A stretch of DNA of 64,000 bases from Bacteroidales bacterium (lineage in GTDB: Bacteria; Bacteroidota; Bacteroidia; Bacteroidales; F082). Position numbers and translations under genes: made by a program. Position 1 is the stretch's first letter. Each line of letters begins with the position of its first letter. Where the stretch lies: contig JALNZT010000002.1 of the NCBI GenBank assembly GCA_023229135.1, positions 131,467 through 195,466 of the forward strand. Direction: 5' to 3'. Shown here piece after piece: positions 10,170 to 19,251 of this stretch. The notes beneath the pieces are model-generated. The model was given only the letters and a program-made list of their open reading frames with translations, made no database searches and was not told the DNA's origin.

Positions 10170-11198
10170 TTGACTATGAAAAAAGATCGCTGTAATTTTT
10201 TAAGGAAATTTTGGGTCGTGCTTGTAATCATCGCTTTTACACTTCAAATGGAGGTCAAGGCGCAGGATCCTGCTTTTTCTCAATTTTATGCTAACCCGCT
10301 CTTCCTCAATCCTGCGTATGCCGGAAACACGGAGTGCGGGCGACTTAATTTGAATTATCGCAATCAGTGGCCATCCCTGTCGAATGCTTACCTAACTTAT
10401 AATGTGGCCTACGATCAAAGTTTGGCTGCAATTAATAGCGGTTATGGCCTGATGGTGATGAACGATCAGCAGGGCGATGGTGCATACAACCGTACTTCTA
10501 TCAATGCCTATTATTCTTATAAGTTGCAGTTGGCCAGCAATATGGACATAAGCTTTGGTGTGAAAGCTGCTTTTTTACAGGAAAAACTTTCTTGGGAAAA
10601 ATTAATTTTCGCCGATCAGATCAATCCTGTTACTGGTGGTATCAATGCCTCATCGCTGGAAACATCGCCCGATAACAACCAGGTAAGTAATGTTGATTTT
10701 GGTGCCGGACTGCTTTTTGGATACGACAATTTCTTTTTTGCCGGGATTGCTGCTGATCACCTTAGCCAACCCGAAATGAATTTCTACAGCAACGATAAAT
10801 ACGCGCTTCCGATGAAGCTAACTTTTCATACCGGATTGGTTGTCAATGCTTCGAGAGGTGGTTTGGGTGCTCAGCGCCCTGATGATATTACGGTCGAACC
10901 TAATATAATGTTTGTGCAACAAGGCGATTTCAAACAACTTAATGCCGGAATGTACGTTAATATGTATCCTTTTGTTTTGGGTGGTTGGTTTCGTCATGCC
11001 TTTGAAAACATAGATGCCGTCATGGTTTTGGCCGGTATCAATTACCAAAATTTCAGGATAGGATACAGCTATGATTTCACGCTGTCGAAAATTGGTGGAA
11101 GTAGCGGTGGCGCGCACGAAATTTCATTTGCATGGAATTTTTGTATCATTAAAGATTCAAAAAGGGTGATTAGGACAATAAAGTCACCCGGTTTTTAG
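10170..11198 (+). CDS. PorP/SprF-family type IX secretion membrane protein
   Basis: 342 residues. A signal peptide precedes the family hallmark QDPAFSQFYANPLFLNPAYAG near residues 30-50, followed by alternating beta-strands as expected for an outer membrane barrel. PorP/SprF proteins help export or anchor type IX cargo such as SprB-like adhesins. The start at 10170 (MTMKKDR) could equally be the second ATG at 10176, which gives a more standard signal peptide. gldJ follows after 37 bp on the same strand, so they are probably one transcript. The protein is transcribed divergently from porU. Confidence 0.88.
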   Translation: MTMKKDRCNFLRKFWVVLVIIAFTLQMEVKAQDPAFSQFYANPLFLNPAYAGNTECGRLNLNYRNQWPSLSNAYLTYNVAYDQSLAAINSGYGLMVMNDQQGDGAYNRTSINAYYSYKLQLASNMDISFGVKAAFLQEKLSWEKLIFADQINPVTGGINASSLETSPDNNQVSNVDFGAGLLFGYDNFFFAGIAADHLSQPEMNFYSNDKYALPMKLTFHTGLVVNASRGGLGAQRPDDITVEPNIMFVQQGDFKQLNAGMYVNMYPFVLGGWFRHAFENIDAVMVLAGINYQNFRIGYSYDFTLSKIGGSSGGAHEISFAWNFCIIKDSKRVIRTIKSPGF

Positions 11199-11235
11199 TT
11201 AGTAACACGTTTATATGTAATAAATAAAGTTTCAC

Positions 11236-12714
11236 ATGTTCAGAACTGCAAAAATCAGTACAATTTTTACCTTAGCGGTTGCCGGATTATTTTTCGTTTC
11301 CTGCCATAAGGAAACTTCCCGCACAACCGGCTGGAACTACAACGACCCCCAGATGGGGGGCTTTGAAGTTGCTGAATCTAAGGAACAAATCACAGGCCCG
11401 GGCCTAATTGCCATTGAAGGCGGTACATTTATGATGGGAGCTACCCAAGAAGATATTATGTACGAATGGAACAATCTGCCACGTCAGGTTACCGTTTCCA
11501 GCTTTTATATGGACCAAACAGAGGTGAGCAACCTCGATTACCTGGAATACATTTATTGGTTAAACCGTGTTTACGGTCAGGATTTTCCGTTGGTAGTGCA
11601 ACGTGCTCTGCCGGATACTTTGGTTTGGCGTAATCGCATGTCGTATAATGAGCCTATGGTAGAGATTTATTTCCGCCATCCTTCTTATCACGATTATCCG
11701 GTGGTTGGTGTAACCTGGCTGCAAGCCAATGACTACGCCAACTGGCGTACCGATAGGGTAAACGAAATGCTGCTGATAAAAGCCGGCATCCTCGACTTTG
11801 ATCCTGCCCAGCAAAATGAAAATAATTTTAATACCGAAGCTTATCTTGCCGGACAATATGAAGGCATTGTAAAAGATGGTATGCCTGATTTAGACCCTAC
11901 CGGAACCGGCGTACGTAAAGTGCGTTTCGAGGATGGCTTACTATTGCCCAAATATCGCCTCCCAACAGAAGCCGAATGGGAATATGCAGCCTTAGGTTTG
12001 GTTGGGAACACCATGCAAGAACGTATTGTTGAAAGACGCCAATATCCTTGGAATGGCAGTGGTTTGCGTACTGACGACAATAAGTTTTATGGCAGTTTTG
12101 TAGCCAACTTCAAGCGAGGACGTGGTGACTATATGGGTGTTGCCGGAAGCCTGAATGATGGTGCTGCTTTGCCTGCTCAGGTTGGTTCCTATTGGCCAAA
12201 TGATTACGGCTTGTATAATATGGGTGGCAACGTCTCTGAATGGGTGCTGGATGTATATCGCCCGCTTACCTTCGAAGATATGGCTGATTACAACCCTTTC
12301 CGTGGTAATGTCTTTGAAAACAAAAAGCGCGATGCGGATGGTTTTCTGGCAGAGAAAGACTCCTTGGGCCGCATGGTTTATGTGGAAGTTACACCTGAAG
12401 AAGCCGCCAATAGAAAAAATTACCGCAGAGGCTATAACGTCAACTACGGTGATGGCGATTTTATGTCGTCAATTCAAGATAACTGGAATGAACAGCCGGA
12501 TAATCAGAAAGAGATGACTAATCAGATGTATGAATACGGTCAAACTTCTTTGATCTCTGATAAAGCTCGGGTTTACAAAGGAGGCTCCTGGGCTGATGGT
12601 CCTTATTATCTGAGTCCTGGAACGCGCAGATTCCTCAACGAAGACGAATCATCAAGTTCTATTGGTTTCCGCTGTGCGATGAATAAAGTAGGAAGCTCAT
12701 TGGTGAACAAATAG
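11236..12714 (+). CDS. gldJ: Gliding motility lipoprotein GldJ
   Basis: 492 residues. A lipoprotein signal peptide ends at Cys23 (FFVSC). The sequence TGWNYNDPQMGGFE after the lipobox and MGATQEDIMYEWNN with FYMDQTEVSNLDYLEY are characteristic of GldJ. The rest is an FGE-sulfatase/SUMF1-like fold ending in YKGGSWADGPYY and GFRCAM. GldJ stabilises GldK and is needed for type IX secretion and gliding. murF directly follows, an order also known in Flavobacterium johnsoniae. The FGE domain is structural in this family; I do not claim enzyme activity. Confidence 0.88.
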   Translation: MFRTAKISTIFTLAVAGLFFVSCHKETSRTTGWNYNDPQMGGFEVAESKEQITGPGLIAIEGGTFMMGATQEDIMYEWNNLPRQVTVSSFYMDQTEVSNLDYLEYIYWLNRVYGQDFPLVVQRALPDTLVWRNRMSYNEPMVEIYFRHPSYHDYPVVGVTWLQANDYANWRTDRVNEMLLIKAGILDFDPAQQNENNFNTEAYLAGQYEGIVKDGMPDLDPTGTGVRKVRFEDGLLLPKYRLPTEAEWEYAALGLVGNTMQERIVERRQYPWNGSGLRTDDNKFYGSFVANFKRGRGDYMGVAGSLNDGAALPAQVGSYWPNDYGLYNMGGNVSEWVLDVYRPLTFEDMADYNPFRGNVFENKKRDADGFLAEKDSLGRMVYVEVTPEEAANRKNYRRGYNVNYGDGDFMSSIQDNWNEQPDNQKEMTNQMYEYGQTSLISDKARVYKGGSWADGPYYLSPGTRRFLNEDESSSSIGFRCAMNKVGSSLVNK

Positions 12715-12734
12715 TCTCTCTTAAAAATAGTTTT

Positions 12735-12771
12735 AAAAAGTCTCAGCAGTAATTATGCTGGGACTTTTTTT
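12735..12771 (+). terminator. Rho-independent terminator after gldJ
   Basis: AAAAAGTCTCAGCA (12735-12748) pairs with TGCTGGGACTTTTT with one wobble pair, loop 7 nt, followed by a run of seven T (12765-12771). It begins 20 bp after the gldJ stop. Confidence 0.8.
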
Positions 12772-12805
12772 GCTTTAGAAAAAGTGGCTGACAACCGAGA
12801 AAGCC

Positions 12806-12813
12806 TATTTTTG
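12806..12813 (+). promoter_or_regulatory. Likely -7 box of murF-anmK
   Basis: TATTTTTG matches TAnnTTTG perfectly and lies 25 bp before the murF ATG, just after the gldJ terminator. No good -33 box is visible. Confidence 0.45.
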
Positions 12814-12838
12814 TAAAAAAATCTCAGTAACTGGATTT

Positions 12839-14131
12839 ATGGATAAAATGGAAACATTGTATGCTGCCTTTCTAAAATCAGGAAGCGTGAGCATCGACAG
12901 CCGAAAGATAGCACAAGGAAGCCTGTTTTTTGCGCTGAAAGGCGAAAATACCGACGGCAATAAATTTGTGCACAAAGCACTCGAAGCTGGCGCAGCTATT
13001 GCCGTGGCAGATGATCCTGAAATACCTCAACAGAAAGCTGTTGTAAAGGTTGAAAACAGCCTTAAAGCCTTGCAGGAGCTGGCCAAACTACACCGCAAAA
13101 ATCTGAAAGCGAAAGTAATCGGGATTACGGGTTCCAATGGGAAAACTACAAGTAAAGAATTGATATCACGCGTTTTAGGTCAAAAATACAAAGTCGCTTT
13201 TACACAAGGAAACCTCAATAACCATATTGGTGTGCCGCTCTCCATCCTACAAATAGCAGAGGATACGGAGATTGCTATAATTGAAATGGGGGCTAATCAC
13301 CAGGGCGAAATTGCTGCACTTTCGCGCATTGCCCAGCCACATTTTGGCTTAATAACCAATATCGGGAAAGCACATCTCGAAGGTTTTGGCAGCTTAACCG
13401 GTGTTATCAATGCCAAGAGCGAGTTGTATTCCTTTATCGACGACCATGATGGGATGTTATTTGTGAACACTTCCAATCCGCTGCTCGAGAAATTATCTGC
13501 CAATATAAAGCGCTATACTTATGGCGAAGGGCAAGATTCTCAGGTATACGGTGAGCTGATTGCCGCCGATCCTTACCTCACTTTTGTATATGAATATCAG
13601 AACCGACAAGCCCTTGTTGAAACGAAATTGATGGGGAATTATAACTTTGAAAACTTGCTTGCGGCTGCTGCCATCGGTAGTTATTTTGAAGTCGAACAGG
13701 GTGATATTGTTGACGCACTGGCCTCTTATAAGTCGTCGAACAGTCGCTCACAGCAAATTGACACCGTCCACAACAAGCTTGTGATGGATGCCTACAACGC
13801 CAATCCGGTGAGTATGCAGGCCGCAATAAAAAACTTTGATCTGATTTGCGGACAACGCTCGGCGTTTATCCTGGCCGATATGCTGGAGCTTGGTACAGAA
13901 AGCGATTACGAGCATGCCGAAATTTTGAAACTGCTCACCGATCTCGATTGCAAAAAAGTATTTCTGGTCGGGCCGCTGTTTGGACGGGTGTATGCCGGCG
14001 ATGACTGGCTGCATTTTACCCATGTTGATGAATTGGTAAAACATTTGGAGGAAGAACCGCTGCGTGGCTACGATGTGTTGTTGAAAGGCTCGCGCGGTAT
14101 GCAGCTTGAGAAACTTTTACCACGCTTATAA
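12839..14131 (+). CDS. murF: UDP-N-acetylmuramoyl-tripeptide--D-alanyl-D-alanine ligase MurF
   Basis: 430 residues, cytoplasmic. It adds D-Ala-D-Ala to the UDP-MurNAc-tripeptide in peptidoglycan synthesis. Evidence is the Mur ligase order: an N-terminal domain with SIDSRKIAQGSLFFALKG, the P-loop GITGSNGKTTSKEL near residue 97, the central motif EMGANHQGEI, HLEGFGS, and the C-terminal domain with DAYNANP. Length fits the family. The start at 12839 could also be the ATG three codons on. anmK follows 2 bp after the stop. Confidence 0.95.
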   Translation: MDKMETLYAAFLKSGSVSIDSRKIAQGSLFFALKGENTDGNKFVHKALEAGAAIAVADDPEIPQQKAVVKVENSLKALQELAKLHRKNLKAKVIGITGSNGKTTSKELISRVLGQKYKVAFTQGNLNNHIGVPLSILQIAEDTEIAIIEMGANHQGEIAALSRIAQPHFGLITNIGKAHLEGFGSLTGVINAKSELYSFIDDHDGMLFVNTSNPLLEKLSANIKRYTYGEGQDSQVYGELIAADPYLTFVYEYQNRQALVETKLMGNYNFENLLAAAAIGSYFEVEQGDIVDALASYKSSNSRSQQIDTVHNKLVMDAYNANPVSMQAAIKNFDLICGQRSAFILADMLELGTESDYEHAEILKLLTDLDCKKVFLVGPLFGRVYAGDDWLHFTHVDELVKHLEEEPLRGYDVLLKGSRGMQLEKLLPRL

Positions 14132-14133
14132 TT

Positions 14134-15207
14134 ATGGAGCGCGCAAAAGCGATAATTTCTGCTGTCGGGCTGATGTCGGGAAGCTCATTAGATGGTTTAG
14201 ACCTTGCTGCCGTGGATTTCTGGCAGGAAAATGGTCGATGGTATTATGATATTAAAAAGACAGCTTTTTATCCTTATGCTGAAAATTGGCAGCAGAAATT
14301 ACAAGAGGCTTTCTACCTTGATTCGCCGAAATTGGCTGCTTTGGATTTGGAATATGGTAGTTACTTAGGAGCGCTAACACTTGATTTTATCCAACAAAAT
14401 CAACTGAAACCCACCTTGGTTGCCTCGCATGGCCATACCGTTTTTCATCAGCCCGAAAAGGGCTTGACGCTGCAAATTGGACAGGGCCAAGCAATAGCTG
14501 ATGCGTGTAAATGCCTCGTGATCAATGATTTCAGAAGTGAAGATGTGAGCAAAGGCGGGCAAGGTGCGCCTTTAGTGCCAATCGGCGACCGGCTGCTTTT
14601 TGCGGATTATGAAATATGTCTGAATATCGGTGGCATTGCCAACATTTCCTTCGAAGAAAACGGAAACCGCCTGGCTTTCGACTGTTGTATGGCCAACCAG
14701 GGCTTGAATTTTATCGCCGGATTTGTCGGACTTCCTTATGATGAAAATGGCAAGCTGGCAGCGGATGGAAAAATTATTCCTGAGTTGTTTGAGGCACTCA
14801 ACGCGGAAGATTATTTCAAAAAGCCGCCACCAAAATCGCTTGGCCGTGAGTTTTTTGAAAGCAATCAACGGGAATTATTGCTTCGATGGCGTAACAATCC
14901 CGCCGATGCCGCGCGTACCTATGCCGGTCATAGTGCCTTTCAAATAGCGCGATCTGTAGCTCATCTGCCGCGAGGCAAAGTATTGGTAACGGGTGGTGGT
15001 GCATTTCATAAGTTAATGATTACTAAGCTAAAGCATTTTAGTATACATCAGATAGAAGTTGGCTCAGAGCAATTGATAAACTATAAAGAAGCTATGATTT
15101 TTGCTTTTTTAGGTGTTTTGAAACAGCAGGGAAAAATAAATATATTTGCCACCTACACGGGTGCTTTATCCGATAGCAGCAGCGGTGTTTGCTGGTATCC
15201 GGAATGA
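14134..15207 (+). CDS. anmK: Anhydro-N-acetylmuramic acid kinase AnmK
   Basis: 357 residues, cytoplasmic. AnmK opens and phosphorylates 1,6-anhydro-MurNAc to MurNAc-6-phosphate in cell wall recycling. The N-terminal phosphate-binding motif GLMSGSSLDGLDLA, the NIGGIANISF segment and the glycine-rich GKVLVTGGGAFHK motif are those of the AnmK/acetate kinase-Hsp70 fold. The gap to murF is 2 bp, so synthesis and recycling of peptidoglycan are probably co-expressed. Full length. Confidence 0.95.
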   Translation: MERAKAIISAVGLMSGSSLDGLDLAAVDFWQENGRWYYDIKKTAFYPYAENWQQKLQEAFYLDSPKLAALDLEYGSYLGALTLDFIQQNQLKPTLVASHGHTVFHQPEKGLTLQIGQGQAIADACKCLVINDFRSEDVSKGGQGAPLVPIGDRLLFADYEICLNIGGIANISFEENGNRLAFDCCMANQGLNFIAGFVGLPYDENGKLAADGKIIPELFEALNAEDYFKKPPPKSLGREFFESNQRELLLRWRNNPADAARTYAGHSAFQIARSVAHLPRGKVLVTGGGAFHKLMITKLKHFSIHQIEVGSEQLINYKEAMIFAFLGVLKQQGKINIFATYTGALSDSSSGVCWYPE

Positions 15208-15338
15208 TTGATATACTTAAAACCAAAAATACTAAAGTGCCGAATTGTGAGTTATGTAAACAGTGCGATTTGATAAGATGCGCTAGTTATTGATTGTAAA
15301 ACACGAATAAGCCTTACTTTTAACAAAAATAATTATTT

Positions 15339-16049
15339 ATGCTTATTGGATTTCTTCTTCAGGCTCAAACAGTAGTTAACGATTTGAGTAACAGTGTTTC
15401 AGAGCTTCCCGGACAGGTAGATGAGTTGCGCTTTTCAGTTTTTGAACTGGCGCTAAAAGGTGGATGGATTATGGCCGTTTTAGCGGTTTTTTCGATCATT
15501 GCGGTTTATATTTTCATCGAACGCTACCTGGTAATCTCGAGGGCCTCAAGCAAAGACAAGCACTTTATGAACAATATCCGCGAATTTATTCATGCCGGAA
15601 AACTTGATGCTGCGGTCGGGTTGTGCCGTAACAATCAATCGCCCATTGCCCGAATGATAGAAAAGGGACTTTCGCGCATCGGAAAACCACTCAATGATAT
15701 CAATGCTGCCATCGAAAATGTGGGCAAACTTGAAGTAAGTAAGCTCGAAAAAGGTGTGGCGGGTTTGGCAACTATTGCCGGAGCTGCTCCAATGCTTGGC
15801 TTCTTAGGGACGGTAATAGGCATGGTAAGAGCGTTTTATGATATGTCGATGGCCGGAAATAATATCGATATTGCATTGCTTTCGTCCGGAATTTATCAGG
15901 CGATGATTACCACCATCGGTGGGCTGATCGTGGGAATTTTAGCTTATATCTTTTATAATATTTTGGTGAGTCGCATTGAGAAGGTGGTCTATTTGCTGGA
16001 AGCACGTGCCACCGAATTTATGGATGTATTGCACGAACCGGCACGATAA
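15339..16049 (+). CDS. exbB: MotA/TolQ/ExbB proton channel family protein
   Basis: 236 residues with a long N-terminal periplasmic stretch, a first membrane helix at about residues 36-62, and two further helices at about 145-170 and 185-210. The motif region LATIAGAAPMLGFLGTVIGMV is typical of ExbB/TolQ. With ExbD it forms the inner membrane proton channel that powers TonB. Next genes are exbD (11 bp) and a tonB, giving a complete energiser operon. It could instead serve a Tol-like role; the TonB partner favours ExbB. Confidence 0.92.
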   Translation: MLIGFLLQAQTVVNDLSNSVSELPGQVDELRFSVFELALKGGWIMAVLAVFSIIAVYIFIERYLVISRASSKDKHFMNNIREFIHAGKLDAAVGLCRNNQSPIARMIEKGLSRIGKPLNDINAAIENVGKLEVSKLEKGVAGLATIAGAAPMLGFLGTVIGMVRAFYDMSMAGNNIDIALLSSGIYQAMITTIGGLIVGILAYIFYNILVSRIEKVVYLLEARATEFMDVLHEPAR

Positions 16050-16050
16050 G

Positions 16051-16056
16051 AGGAGG
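16051..16056 (+). promoter_or_regulatory. Strong Shine-Dalgarno site of exbD
   Basis: AGGAGG sits 4 bp before the exbD ATG at 16061. Perfect Shine-Dalgarno sites are rare in Bacteroidota, so this gene may be translated unusually well; it fixes the start. Confidence 0.6.
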
Positions 16057-16060
16057 GAAA

Positions 16061-16474
16061 ATGGCTATTCAAACAAGAAATAAAAGGAGTGTAGAATTCA
16101 GCACAGCGTCCATGTCGGACCTGGTTTTTCTGTTGCTGATTTTTTTTATGCTCACCTCCACCTTGGTGGCGCCAAACGCTATAAAATTGCTTTTGCCTTC
16201 GAGCAATAGCAAGACGATGGCAAAGCAAACCATCACGGTGTATATCAACGAAAATTTTCAGTATTTTGTGGGCGAGACCAGGGTAACACCTGATCAGCTC
16301 GAAAGTCGGCTTAGTGCCGGTCTTGCCGGACAAGTTGAAGCCAGCGTTGTGCTGCGGGCGGACAAAACCGTTCCGGTTCAATACGTGGTAACCGTGATTG
16401 ACGTGGTGAATGATATCAATCAGAAGACAAATCAAAAGCATAAAGTTATTTTGGCAACTTCAGCAAAAAAATGA
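16061..16474 (+). CDS. exbD: Biopolymer transport protein ExbD/TolR family
   Basis: 137 residues: a short cytoplasmic N-terminus, one membrane helix at about residues 20-40 containing the conserved proton-carrying Asp (MSDLVFLLLIFFML), and a periplasmic domain. It forms the channel with ExbB. The stop overlaps the tonB start by four bases (ATGA), so translation is coupled. Length and layout are standard. Confidence 0.93.
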   Translation: MAIQTRNKRSVEFSTASMSDLVFLLLIFFMLTSTLVAPNAIKLLLPSSNSKTMAKQTITVYINENFQYFVGETRVTPDQLESRLSAGLAGQVEASVVLRADKTVPVQYVVTVIDVVNDINQKTNQKHKVILATSAKK

Positions 16475-17316
16475 GTTTTTTAAAAGATAAAGATAAACGC
16501 AGGGCTTTTATAGTAACAGTGGTTTTTCATTCGCTCTTGCTGGTGAGTTTGCTATTTATGGCACTTGTTACGCCGCTTCCGCTTCCCGGTGAGGAAGGCG
16601 TGGAGGTGGATTTGGGTTATTCCGATCAGGGAGTTGGTTGGGAGCAACCCGATGTGAGCGTCCCTGAATCGGCGCCACCACCACTACCAAAAATGCAGCC
16701 TGAACAGCCGGAAGCCATTGAAGAAGAAGTGGTTACTATAAATGAGCCGGAAGCACCAAAAATTGAAGAAGTCAAAAAGGAAAAACCGAAAGACAAACCG
16801 GAAATAAAACAGGAAAAGGAAATTGAACAGCCCGAAGAGGTACAGGAAAAGGTGAAAGAAATCCCGGAAGTGATACCCGAAGAACCAAAGCCTGTGGTTG
16901 ATCAGCGTGCACTGTTTAAAGGTGCAAACTCATCGAATGCACAAAGTTCGGAAGGTAATACCGGCAAGCCCGGAGACCAAGGACGGCCTGATGGTTTAAA
17001 AGACGTGAAACGTTATGACGGACAAGGCGGCAAGGGAAACGGCCCTTCGTATAGTCTGGGAGGTCGTGGTGCGAAATACCTTGAAGTGCCTTCGCGTGAA
17101 TTCAGCGAGCAAGGCGATGTGGTTGTCGAAATTTGGGTAGATGAAAACGGTATCGTAAAAAAGGCTTCCGTAAGTGCCAAAGGCACCACGGTTATCGATC
17201 CCGATATGCGGAATATCGCGGTGAGAGCTGCTTTAAAATCTACCTTTAGCGAAGACCCTAAAGCCACCGAGCTCCAAAAAGGAACGATAACTTATACGTT
17301 TATTATTAGGAGGTAG
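16471..17316 (+). CDS. tonB: TonB-family energy transducer
   Basis: 281 residues: a cytoplasmic basic N-terminus (KDKDKRRAF), one membrane helix at about 12-32, a long Pro/Glu/Lys-rich spacer (about 60-150), a Gly-rich linker, and a C-terminal domain with GDVVVEIWVDENGIV and a final ITYTFIIRR. TonB carries the energy from ExbBD to outer membrane receptors. The C-terminal domain is divergent from the E. coli form but of the type common in Bacteroidota. It starts inside the exbD stop. Confidence 0.88.
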   Translation: MSFLKDKDKRRAFIVTVVFHSLLLVSLLFMALVTPLPLPGEEGVEVDLGYSDQGVGWEQPDVSVPESAPPPLPKMQPEQPEAIEEEVVTINEPEAPKIEEVKKEKPKDKPEIKQEKEIEQPEEVQEKVKEIPEVIPEEPKPVVDQRALFKGANSSNAQSSEGNTGKPGDQGRPDGLKDVKRYDGQGGKGNGPSYSLGGRGAKYLEVPSREFSEQGDVVVEIWVDENGIVKKASVSAKGTTVIDPDMRNIAVRAALKSTFSEDPKATELQKGTITYTFIIRR

Positions 17317-17447
17317 GGTGGGATTATTTTAGGGCTGGTTTGAGGAATAGATAAAATCGCCCTAAGTAGATTTTGGTTGACTATCTAATCATAACAATTT
17401 GATTAAAACAGTGTTAACACGACACTAGGTGTCCAGTTTTAATAGGA

Positions 17448-17746
17448 ACTGACGTTTCGCACCTACTCTCAAATAACGTAATAACCTGAGCTCTTTAATT
17501 TTAATTGAGCTCAGGTTAATAATCTATAAAACAACATTTTGCAAAAGAAATAATTCTTTGTGCTACTTTACGGCTTCTTTGAGGCTCTTTGTGAAATAGC
17601 TATAACAAAGATTTACACGGAGAAAGCATAGAGTTTCCCAAAGAATATCCGTATGAAAATGGATGATTTTAATCATTGACATGCAGTAATATAAGAAGTT
17701 TCATACTCTCTATGCAATAGATTATATAGTTCTGCGAAACGTCAGT
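17448..17746. mobile_element. MITE-like insertion with 14-bp terminal inverted repeats
   Basis: A 299-bp segment starts with ACTGACGTTTCGCA (17448-17461) and ends with its exact complement (17733-17746). Both ends are flanked by AGGA (17444-17447 and 17747-17750), a 4-bp target duplication. It has no transposase gene. Inside are a perfect 12-bp hairpin at 17482-17518 and a stretch at about 17555-17650 with CTTTGTG and ACACGGAG words that resemble the long repeats elsewhere in the window. Its right end supplies the stop codon of the next gene. The terminal repeats, duplication and lack of a gene are seen; movement by a transposase acting in trans is inferred. Confidence 0.7.
17482..17518. repeat. 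12-bp perfect hairpin inside the MITE-like element
   Basis: TAACCTGAGCTC (17482-17493) and its complement (17507-17518) are separated by 13 AT-rich bases. It may be the terminator of the tonB operon or a structural part of the element. Confidence 0.6.
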
Positions 17747-18845
17747 AGGAAGATACTCGTAGGTTGTATTTTATATCAGTTATTTCCAAATCTAACCAAG
17801 TCCAATCGCCTTCGTCCAGCTTCCAGGTAGCAGTCATTTTTACAGGGATTTTCACCTCATTCACAACTGCGTGTTCACTTACGTCAATAATCCATTCGTA
17901 GCGTTTTGCATCTGCTTCATTGCCTTTAAAACGGAGGGCACTGTAACGAACGAAATCGCCTTTTTCATTAAAATAAAAAGTGCCGGAACCTTTCGTTCCT
18001 TTGTATTCCATAGTTGCTTTTGCAGTATTTGAATCTATTGATTCCCAACTAATAAACGGACTCAATGCAGCCGATGGAAACCATACAATTTCACCCAAAA
18101 AGCGTTGCAAGCTGCCTTCATTCATTTTGATGCCTTTTTCGTTCACAATATTCAAAAGCGAAAACAATTTTATCTGCATTTCTCCTTTACCGTCAACGAA
18201 TTTATCCCGTCCGGCAATGTTGATAAAGGGCGTCATATTCAGGTTCACTTTCCATACAAAAGCCGGATTTTGGATGGAAAAAACCTGTTCAGCAATGGCA
18301 TCGTTCCAGTTTTCTTGTTCAGGTTTCATTTTCATTTTGGCTTTTTGCTTCAGCCAAACCGAGTGGATTTTTTCCTTGCCTACAAGCCCTGAAACTTTCA
18401 GCCATTTAGCAACGGGAACAGGCAGTTCAGCAAGTTGTTCTGGGGTAACTTTTGATGTTTCAACACCAGCTGATGGCGCATAAATTTGCGTTATTTCATC
18501 TGCAATTTTCTTTTCAAATATCAGCTGTGACAAGGCAATTCCTGCGACAAACAGTATGATAAGATTAGGAATTATTGCAAATTTTGCGTCGTTCCATACC
18601 GCAATGGTTAAAACCAAAGAGAGCGTAACCGCCAGCATAGCTAAAATGCTCCACCAGGGCCATTTGATGAGATAAGCAATACCGGAAAGGATAAAAAGGA
18701 TGGAAGCAAGTAACCAAAACGAGCCGGATATTTTAGAAACTGGCATGGTAAGTTGCTGAATAGGAGCCAAATTAAATGCTTTAACAAATCCCAAGATGTG
18801 AATAGCTCCGTGAAAGAAAATAATTAACGCGAATATATATTTCAT
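17742..18845 (-). CDS. DUF6544-type membrane protein
   Basis: 367 residues from the ATG at 18845, which opens a hydrophobic helix (KYIFALIIFF); the ATG at 18881 would add 12 hydrophilic residues and is less likely. Four membrane helices fill residues 1-120, followed by a soluble domain with LPVPVAKWLKVSG, VWLKQKAKMKM and WFPSAALSPFI, typical of DUF6544 proteins, whose function is unknown. The stop TGA and last codons lie in the terminal repeat of a MITE-like insertion, so the end LRVSSY is probably not ancestral. It is convergent with the tonB operon and alone on its strand. Confidence 0.75.
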   Translation of the reverse strand: MKYIFALIIFFHGAIHILGFVKAFNLAPIQQLTMPVSKISGSFWLLASILFILSGIAYLIKWPWWSILAMLAVTLSLVLTIAVWNDAKFAIIPNLIILFVAGIALSQLIFEKKIADEITQIYAPSAGVETSKVTPEQLAELPVPVAKWLKVSGLVGKEKIHSVWLKQKAKMKMKPEQENWNDAIAEQVFSIQNPAFVWKVNLNMTPFINIAGRDKFVDGKGEMQIKLFSLLNIVNEKGIKMNEGSLQRFLGEIVWFPSAALSPFISWESIDSNTAKATMEYKGTKGSGTFYFNEKGDFVRYSALRFKGNEADAKRYEWIIDVSEHAVVNEVKIPVKMTATWKLDEGDWTWLDLEITDIKYNLRVSSY

Positions 18846-19251
18846 GGTCTGAGTTTTTGCTTTCTGGTAAATTCCTATCATTATTAGACTTAAATTATCG
18901 AGGAATAAAAACCTAAATTTGTTGAAGCAATAAAATTAAGAAGTTTTTTAGGAATAGGAAAACACAGTTGTAAAAACCAGCAATTCTGCAAAAAGCCATT
19001 AGCCTAATAAACCCAGTCCGTATTTTAGTTCATTGGCATAAAAAGTCTGAACAAGTTTTGGTGGTTTGCGTAAATGGGTAGGCATTAGAATATTAACACC
19101 TATTATTCGACCAGTTTGCTTATGCTCCTCTCTGAAATACACATTGTAAGAGCAAAGTCTATCTCACCTCAATTGGTTTAGAGCAATTATTTTTAAAATG
19201 TTATGTTTTCCAGGAATTCGATAAGTAAATCTGTTGCGTATTCAATTTTCT
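18846..19251. other. Gap between dinD and the DUF6544-type gene, with a possible gene remnant
   Basis: AT-rich, no complete gene. On the minus strand 18999-19163 is open without an ATG at its beginning and reads like coding sequence (for example REEHKQTGRIIGV and ANELKYGLGLLG), 54 residues to a TAA. I do not recognise the family. It may be a truncated gene or chance. Confidence 0.25.
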
